Source of the DNA: Parapedobacter sp051400755
GTDB taxonomy: Bacteria; Bacteroidota; Bacteroidia; Sphingobacteriales; Sphingobacteriaceae
Direction: 5' to 3'
Length of the DNA: 64,000 nt
Assembly: GCF_051400755.1 (NCBI RefSeq)
Contig: NZ_JBLFFL010000001.1
Location: 62,001-126,000, forward strand
The translations under genes and the position numbers were made by a program. Position 1 is the stretch's first letter. Every line of letters begins with the position of its first letter. This document shows positions 59,647 to 64,000 of the stretch, in pieces. The notes below the pieces were generated by a model. It ran no database searches and was not told the DNA's origin. It saw only the letters and a list, made by a program, of their open reading frames with translations.

Positions 59647-60684
59647 CTAATAACTAAACGCTTTCACCACCTCAATAGCGTACTTCACGTTGTCAAAGGG
59701 AATATCGGGCATAATGCCATGTCCCAGATTGAAAATGAATCCATCCTCCCCGCGCATGCGTTCGAACAGTTGCCATATTTTTTCCTTGATCACCTTCTTA
59801 TCGGCATACAATACAAACGGGTCCAGGTTTCCCTGTACGGCCACACCTTGTGGCAGGCTTTCTTTGACCAGACGGAGGTCCGCATTCCAATCCACAGAAA
59901 CCACATCTGGTTTAGCTTCCGCCATCAGGGGTGCAAATACCGAACTTCCCTTGCAAAAGGAAATCACCGGAATACCTTTCCTATCTAGTTTTGAAATGAT
60001 ATAGGCATTGTATTGATGGGCAAACATCTTGTAATCGTCCCATGCCAGTGCCAATGCCCAACTGTCGAACAACTGTACGGCATTGACACCTGCATCGATC
60101 TGCATGTTCAGGTAGTCGACCGTTACATCGGCGATTTTTTGCAGGATCAGGTGCGCCATGGCTGGCTCATTATGCAGCAGTAGCTTCGTGCGTTTGAAGT
60201 CTTTGGACGATCCGCCTTCCACCAAATAGCTCAACACCGTAAATGGTGCTCCCGCAAAACCAATCAACGGGATACCTCCCTGCAGCCGTTGCTGGATGAC
60301 CCCGATGGCGTCTGCCACATAACGCAAGCGATCCGTCACGCCCGTCTGCAAGGCCTCGGCGTCTGCCCAGGTGCGGACGGGATTGGCAAACCGGGGACCC
60401 ACGCCTTGCTCGAAACTCAATTGTCCGCCCATTGCCTCGGCCGTGACCAAAATATCCGAAAACAGGATGGCGGCGTCCACGCCCAGCAAATCCACGGGGA
60501 GCATCGTCACATCCGCGGCGATTTCCGGGGTCTTGCACATTTCCAAAAAGGAATACCTGTTCTTTATGTCCCAGTATTCCTTCATAAACCGGCCTGCTTG
60601 GCGCATCATCCACACTGGCGGGCGTTCGGTAGGCTGCGAAAATGCAGCGCGAATCAGTAAATCGTTTTGTAAGTTGGTTGTCAC
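59647..60684 (-). CDS. hemE: Uroporphyrinogen decarboxylase
   Basis: A 345-residue cytoplasmic enzyme that removes four carboxyl groups to give coproporphyrinogen III. RPPVWMMRQAGRFMKEYW carries substrate-binding Arg28 and Arg32, and LGVDAAILFSDILV carries the conserved Asp77. GFAGAPFTVLSYLVEGGSSKDF and the C-terminal NLGHGIMPDIPFDNVK are also typical. The start is a GTG at 60684 that shares one base with the stop of the upstream gene (TAGTG); the conserved N-terminus leaves no other choice. Confidence 0.97.
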   Translation of the reverse strand: MTTNLQNDLLIRAAFSQPTERPPVWMMRQAGRFMKEYWDIKNRYSFLEMCKTPEIAADVTMLPVDLLGVDAAILFSDILVTAEAMGGQLSFEQGVGPRFANPVRTWADAEALQTGVTDRLRYVADAIGVIQQRLQGGIPLIGFAGAPFTVLSYLVEGGSSKDFKRTKLLLHNEPAMAHLILQKIADVTVDYLNMQIDAGVNAVQLFDSWALALAWDDYKMFAHQYNAYIISKLDRKGIPVISFCKGSSVFAPLMAEAKPDVVSVDWNADLRLVKESLPQGVAVQGNLDPFVLYADKKVIKEKIWQLFERMRGEDGFIFNLGHGIMPDIPFDNVKYAIEVVKAFSY

Positions 60685-61202
60685 TATTGATCTTTAGGTA
60701 TTTCGTTTTCGATTTTATTAATAATCTGCGCGACGCGCGAAGTCACTTCCAGTTTCCGCGCGAGGTCGACATATGCCTTTACACGTTCAAAATCTTTCTT
60801 GCGGAGGTTGATATTGGCCAGGTTCACCAGAATGATCGCCTTATCGTTCGGTCGCCGGAAAGGCAGCCGCGAGGCGATCTGGAAGTGCCGTTCGGCAGCA
60901 TCATAATCTTCCACCTTCAGGGCCAGGTTGCCGCTCATAAACTCATAATAATTACGCCGACCTTTGCGCAGGTATTCGGGGTTTCGGATATCCGCAAGCA
61001 ACCGCCGTGCTTTCTCAAAGTCTTGTTTTTGGAATGCTTGAGTGGCAATAAACACCGTGCCCTCCCGATAATGGCTCCAGGTCAAATAGCCCATTGCCCC
61101 AGCAATCATGACCGCCACCTGGTATATGCCAGCGTATACCGCCCACATCAATAACACAAATGCAAGCACCAACACCACGGCACGAGCTTTGGACGTCATC
61201 AT
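60684..61202 (-). CDS. Membrane-anchored TPR-like protein
   Basis: A 172-residue protein: two N-terminal hydrophobic helices (about 8-24 and 26-42) followed by a cytoplasmic helical region of TPR-like pairs (FQKQDFEKARRLLADI, ALKVEDYDAAERHFQIASRLP, LVNLANINLRKKDFERVKAYVDLA). No function is known. Its start overlaps the response-regulator stop by 4 bases and its end touches hemE, so it is tightly bound into a regulator-haem operon. Confidence 0.82.
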   Translation of the reverse strand: MMTSKARAVVLVLAFVLLMWAVYAGIYQVAVMIAGAMGYLTWSHYREGTVFIATQAFQKQDFEKARRLLADIRNPEYLRKGRRNYYEFMSGNLALKVEDYDAAERHFQIASRLPFRRPNDKAIILVNLANINLRKKDFERVKAYVDLARKLEVTSRVAQIINKIENEIPKDQ

Positions 61203-61915
61203 TGAGTGTGCGGATTATCCGTAAATTTATAGCCTACACCGCGGATGGAATGAAAATATACCGGATGCTTTTGGTCGGGTTCAAAATATTTGCGGAAGGT
61301 CAAGATGAAGTTGTCAATGGTGCGGGTAGATGGATATACATCATAGTTCCACACGGTTTCCAGGATCTGCTCACGCGAAACAGCTTCGTTGCGCCGTTCG
61401 ATCAGTAGTTTAAGCAACATGGTCTCTTTTTTGGTCAGCGAGGTTACCGTGCCATCCACGTGATGCAATTCAAAGGAATTGAAATAAATGGTTTTATCAC
61501 CGATCGTATAGGAGTTGAGTTCCTTCAGCTCATCCCCCTTCATCCCCCTCCGCACCAGTATACCCACCCGCAGGATGAGTTCTTCCAGGTTGAATGGCTT
61601 GACCAAGTAGTCGTCGGCACCTTTCCGAAGTCCCATGATGCGGTCCTCACTGCTGTTTTTAGCGGTGAGGAACATGATCGGTACCTCCGTGTTCTGCAAC
61701 CGTATCGTTTCGGCCACCTGAAATCCGTCGATTTCGGGAATCATCACATCCAAGATCACCAGGTTGAACCGTTCCTCCTTAAATACTTTCAAGGCCTTCT
61801 TTCCATCGGTGGCCGTTGACACCCGGTATCCTTCCAACTCCAAGTTGAGTTTAATGGCATCCAACAGGTGCTCCTCATCTTCCACCAATAAGATACGTTG
61901 CTTAGTTTGTTGCAT
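61199..61915 (-). CDS. OmpR/PhoB-family response regulator
   Basis: A 238-residue regulator: a receiver domain with Glu12-Asp13, phosphoacceptor Asp56 (VILDVMIPEIDG) and the switch Lys in YLVKPF, and a winged-helix DNA-binding domain (about 140-235; LTKKETMLLKLLIERRNEAVSREQIL and TRTIDNFILTFRKYFE, IRGVGYKF). The ATG at 61915 lies inside the 3' end of the kinase gene (14-base overlap), so the pair is co-translated. Confidence 0.96.
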   Translation of the reverse strand: MQQTKQRILLVEDEEHLLDAIKLNLELEGYRVSTATDGKKALKVFKEERFNLVILDVMIPEIDGFQVAETIRLQNTEVPIMFLTAKNSSEDRIMGLRKGADDYLVKPFNLEELILRVGILVRRGMKGDELKELNSYTIGDKTIYFNSFELHHVDGTVTSLTKKETMLLKLLIERRNEAVSREQILETVWNYDVYPSTRTIDNFILTFRKYFEPDQKHPVYFHSIRGVGYKFTDNPHTQ

Positions 61916-62783
61916 AGTGGTTATTAAATATGACTTCAAAAATACTGCCTGACGGCGTATTGTCTTTCACTTTTATCTGTGCGCGGTGTTTTTCCAGCAC
62001 GGTTTTCACAATATACAGTCCCAGTCCCGTGCCTTTGGTTTTCCGGGTATCCTCGTTACCCACCCGATAAAATTTATTGAAGATAAACTTTTTTTCCTGG
62101 TCTTCGATCCCGATACCGTGATCGGCCACGCTGAACACAACATGATCATCCGCTTTGGTAAGTCTCACGAAGACATGCGCGCATGGGGGTGAATATTTAA
62201 CTGCGTTCTCGATCAGGTTGGTCACCACATTGGTGATGGCAAATCGATCCCCCTCGATCCGGATACTCGGCTGCAACTCGGTCTTGATGATTTGTGTGGT
62301 GCAGGAATGAATCTGCAGTCTCCCCGCCACACTTTTGACCAGCTCGGTAAGGTCAATATCTTCTTTCGGAAAATTATAACGCAGATCTTCCAGTTTCGTC
62401 GCAATCAGCACGTTGCCCACCAAATCGTCGAGCCGTTCGATATCTTTCAATGAATTGGAAAGGAACTGGTTGCGCTGTTCCTGGCTGAGATCGCGTTTCA
62501 GGATGGTTTGGATGGCCAATTTGATGGATGCCAGCGGTGATTTGAGCTCATGGGTAACGGCCAGCAAGAAATTTTGCTGCTGCTGCTGTATTTTGTGCTC
62601 GCGGACAAACGCCTTTTTCAGCTTGAGCGCTCCGAATACAAAGATCAGCATAAAAAAAATCCCCTCGCCGATGATCATGACCTTGCGGCCGGGTTGCGCC
62701 TCAATGAGCAGTACGCCCCACCAGATCAACTGCGCCGTTGCATAAAAAACAAGAAAATAAAATAGCACCAAAGGCTTCCGCAT
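61902..62783 (-). CDS. Sensor histidine kinase
   Basis: A 293-residue kinase with two membrane helices (about 5-27 and 36-54) and almost no extracellular loop, then HisKA (NFLLAVTHELKSPLASIKLA, His78) and an ATPase domain (VTNLIENAVKYSPP, VADHGIGI, TKGTGLGLYIVK). The short loop suggests that it senses a signal within the membrane. It is the first gene of an apparent operon kinase - regulator - TPR - hemE - hemJ. The ATG at 62783 is chosen; a GTG at 62807 would extend into the promoter. Confidence 0.95.
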   Translation of the reverse strand: MRKPLVLFYFLVFYATAQLIWWGVLLIEAQPGRKVMIIGEGIFFMLIFVFGALKLKKAFVREHKIQQQQQNFLLAVTHELKSPLASIKLAIQTILKRDLSQEQRNQFLSNSLKDIERLDDLVGNVLIATKLEDLRYNFPKEDIDLTELVKSVAGRLQIHSCTTQIIKTELQPSIRIEGDRFAITNVVTNLIENAVKYSPPCAHVFVRLTKADDHVVFSVADHGIGIEDQEKKFIFNKFYRVGNEDTRKTKGTGLGLYIVKTVLEKHRAQIKVKDNTPSGSIFEVIFNNHYATN

Positions 62784-62806
62784 AGCAAACTCCTGAAAAG
62801 CAACCA

Positions 62807-62838
62807 CAAAAGTATCGATTTACATCAGTTAAAAGCAA
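62807..62838 (-). promoter_or_regulatory. Promoter of the kinase-regulator-hem operon
   Basis: On the minus strand TACTTTTG (62807-62814) lies 21 bases after TTG (62836-62838). The predicted start is near 62800, 17 bases before the ATG. Confidence 0.68.
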
Positions 62839-62869
62839 ATAAGGGAGACATTATGACAATAATAGGAAA

Positions 62870-63745
62870 TTAAATATACACCCTTGCCCCCGAAAAATTC
62901 TCCCGAAACGCTTTTGGCGTACAGCTTTTCTTTCGTTTGAAGATGCGGTTAAAATTCGAGATGTTGTTAAATCCGCAACCGTAAGCAATTTCAGCAATCG
63001 TTTGGTTGGTATCAATCAACAACCGTGTCGCATGCCCCAGGCGAATCTCATTCAGACTGTCGATAAATGTTTTACCTGTACTTTTCTTGACAAACCTGCT
63101 GAACGACGCTTCGTGCATGTTGGCATGGGCCGCCATGTCTGCCAGCGTAATGGGCTTGCTATAATGGTCGTTCATGTATTCAAATACTTTCATGATGCGC
63201 CGGCTGTTGGATTGCGCGTGGTGGTCGTCAAATCCGACGCTGCTCAAGCGCTGCATACCATCGGACTGCGATAGGCAATTCAAAATGCTCATCAATTCCA
63301 ATACCGAATCGAACCCCGTTTTATCTTTCAGGTCAAGGATCCGGTCTTGGAGGGATCGAATGGTTTCGAGCGAAAAGAGGATGCCCTGACGTGATTTGTC
63401 AAACAGGTTACGGATAATACGCAGTTGGTTTTTGCGGAGAAAATCATCGCTGAATAGGTTGCGGTGAAATTGGATGGTGACCTCTGTGATCTCTTCGCTT
63501 TCGCAGGCATCATCAAACCATCCGTGATATAGATTAGACCCCACCAATACCAGTTCCACATCGTCGATACGGGCGACATGATCACCCACAATGCGTTTGG
63601 CCCCTTTTGCATTCAGGATCAGGTTAAGTTCATATTCATCGTGGTAGTGTAGCGGAAAGTCGAAATTTTTCTTGACACGCCAAAATAACGTAAAGCAATC
63701 ATTTTCAGTCAATGGCGTTACCTCTCTCGTAATTTTCTGGCCCAT
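62870..63745 (-). CDS. AraC-family transcriptional regulator
   Basis: A 291-residue regulator. The N-terminal cupin-like ligand domain (about 1-150) has FPLHYHDEYELNLILN, typical of sugar-responsive members. The C-terminal AraC DNA-binding domain (about 190-288) has two helix-turn-helix units, ITLADMAAHANMHEASFSRFVKKSTGKTF and TIAEIAYGCGFNNISNFNRIFKRKKSCTPKAFRE. It is divergent from a gene for a secreted protein at the window edge, which may be its target. Confidence 0.94.
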   Translation of the reverse strand: MGQKITREVTPLTENDCFTLFWRVKKNFDFPLHYHDEYELNLILNAKGAKRIVGDHVARIDDVELVLVGSNLYHGWFDDACESEEITEVTIQFHRNLFSDDFLRKNQLRIIRNLFDKSRQGILFSLETIRSLQDRILDLKDKTGFDSVLELMSILNCLSQSDGMQRLSSVGFDDHHAQSNSRRIMKVFEYMNDHYSKPITLADMAAHANMHEASFSRFVKKSTGKTFIDSLNEIRLGHATRLLIDTNQTIAEIAYGCGFNNISNFNRIFKRKKSCTPKAFRENFSGARVYI

Positions 63746-63768
63746 GGTTTATCCGCAAAATGGTACCA

Positions 63769-63799
63769 CAAAGGTAAAGATAATACCAATTCGACGCAA
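63769..63799 (-). promoter_or_regulatory. Promoter of the AraC-type regulator
   Basis: On the minus strand TACCTTTG (63769-63776) lies exactly 20 bases after TTG (63797-63799). The predicted start is about 18 bases before the ATG. Confidence 0.78.
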
Positions 63800-63875
63800 A
63801 TATTCACGCGCTCCCGTGTTGTAAGTTGATCACAAAATGCTAAAAAAGTATTACCTTAGATGGTTAAACATCTTG

Positions 63876-63883
63876 TATGTTTG
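63876..63883 (+). promoter_or_regulatory. -7 element of the gene at the right edge
   Basis: TATGTTTG on the plus strand, about 30 bases before the ATG at 63914. No TTG at 20 bases, as expected for an activator-dependent promoter. Confidence 0.45.
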
Positions 63884-63913
63884 CTTTTGTTATAACACCG
63901 AGTTAACCAAATT

Positions 63914-64000
63914 ATGATGATCCAACGAGCCAGTTTCCTGTTAGCTGTTTTCTGTCTCTTCATGCTTCCGGCATTCGGGGACCGTTCGCCGGAAACGGAT
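63914..64000 (+). CDS. Secreted protein, N-terminus only (cut by window edge)
   Basis: Only 29 codons are visible. Two adjacent Met codons are followed by Ile-Gln-Arg, a hydrophobic core (about residues 7-20) and a likely cleavage site near PAFG-D. It is a signal peptide; the mature protein lies outside the window. It is transcribed away from the AraC regulator gene. Confidence 0.6.
   Translation, partial: MMIQRASFLLAVFCLFMLPAFGDRSPETD

Noticed and set aside
1..64000. Search for CRISPR arrays, insertion sequences, integrases and phage genes
   Set aside because: No regularly spaced repeats, transposase-like frames or attachment-site duplications were seen beyond the tRNA-Pro similarity already reported.

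Overview
The window reads as a chromosomal segment from a member of the phylum Bacteroidota, most likely family Sphingobacteriaceae (Pedobacter/Parapedobacter/Sphingobacterium type). This rests on Bacteroidota-type promoters (TTG, about 20 bases, TAnnTTTG) recurring upstream of genes, general lack of Shine-Dalgarno sequences, many lipoproteins, DUF4199 and DUF4292 proteins, LytS/LytTR and 7TMR-DISM sensors, the order START-like protein - LptF/G permease - RibBA, and rplM-rpsI-rpsB-tsf. The exact genus cannot be fixed from sequence reading alone. No insertion sequence, prophage or CRISPR array was seen.

Layout. 1-3.4 kb: cut-off DUF4199 membrane protein, unknown lipoprotein, exported O-methyltransferase-like protein, and a YceI / intradiol-dioxygenase-like lipoprotein pair. 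3.6-11.8 kb: two same-strand tRNA-Pro genes (CGG and GGG anticodons) bracket a PAQR/hemolysin III protein, a fatty acid desaturase, a TPR protein, a large FtsX/MacB-type permease with a sigma-54-like promoter and paired palindromes, and a DUF2927-like lipoprotein. 11.8-14.6 kb: LytTR regulator and LytS-type kinase, divergent from a small membrane protein and a signal-less half of a BtuF-like binding protein; LytTR-type repeats lie between. 14.6-19.7 kb: threonine operon thrA-thrB-thrC headed by a threonine-rich leader peptide and terminator (transcription attenuator). 19.9-27 kb: cell-wall and envelope genes (NlpC/P60 hydrolase, phosphoribosyltransferase, MltD-like transglycosylase, TatA, EnvC-like LytM protein, DUF4292 lipoprotein, TPR protein). 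27.1-29.9 kb: ribosomal protein L13, S9, S2 and EF-Ts genes.

30-37 kb: a lone receiver protein faces four same-strand genes encoding an E1/ThiF-nitroreductase fusion, an acyltransferase-fold protein, a 7TMR-DISM histidine kinase and a receiver-kinase hybrid. I consider this the best candidate for an undescribed system: small-molecule synthesis tied to its own signalling. 37.2-40.5 kb: tRNA-Met, START-like protein, LptF/G permease, RibBA. 40.5-57.5 kb: one polysaccharide (capsule/exopolysaccharide) locus, all on the minus strand, with Wzz, SLBB export protein, Wzi, six recognisable glycosyltransferases, EpsG/Wzy-like polymerase, WecB, a glycosyltransferase-like/methyltransferase-like protein and a MurJ-like flippase. 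57.7-64 kb: succinate-semialdehyde dehydrogenase; an apparent five-gene operon of histidine kinase, OmpR-type regulator, TPR-like protein, hemE and hemJ; an AraC regulator; and the start of a secreted protein cut by the window edge.
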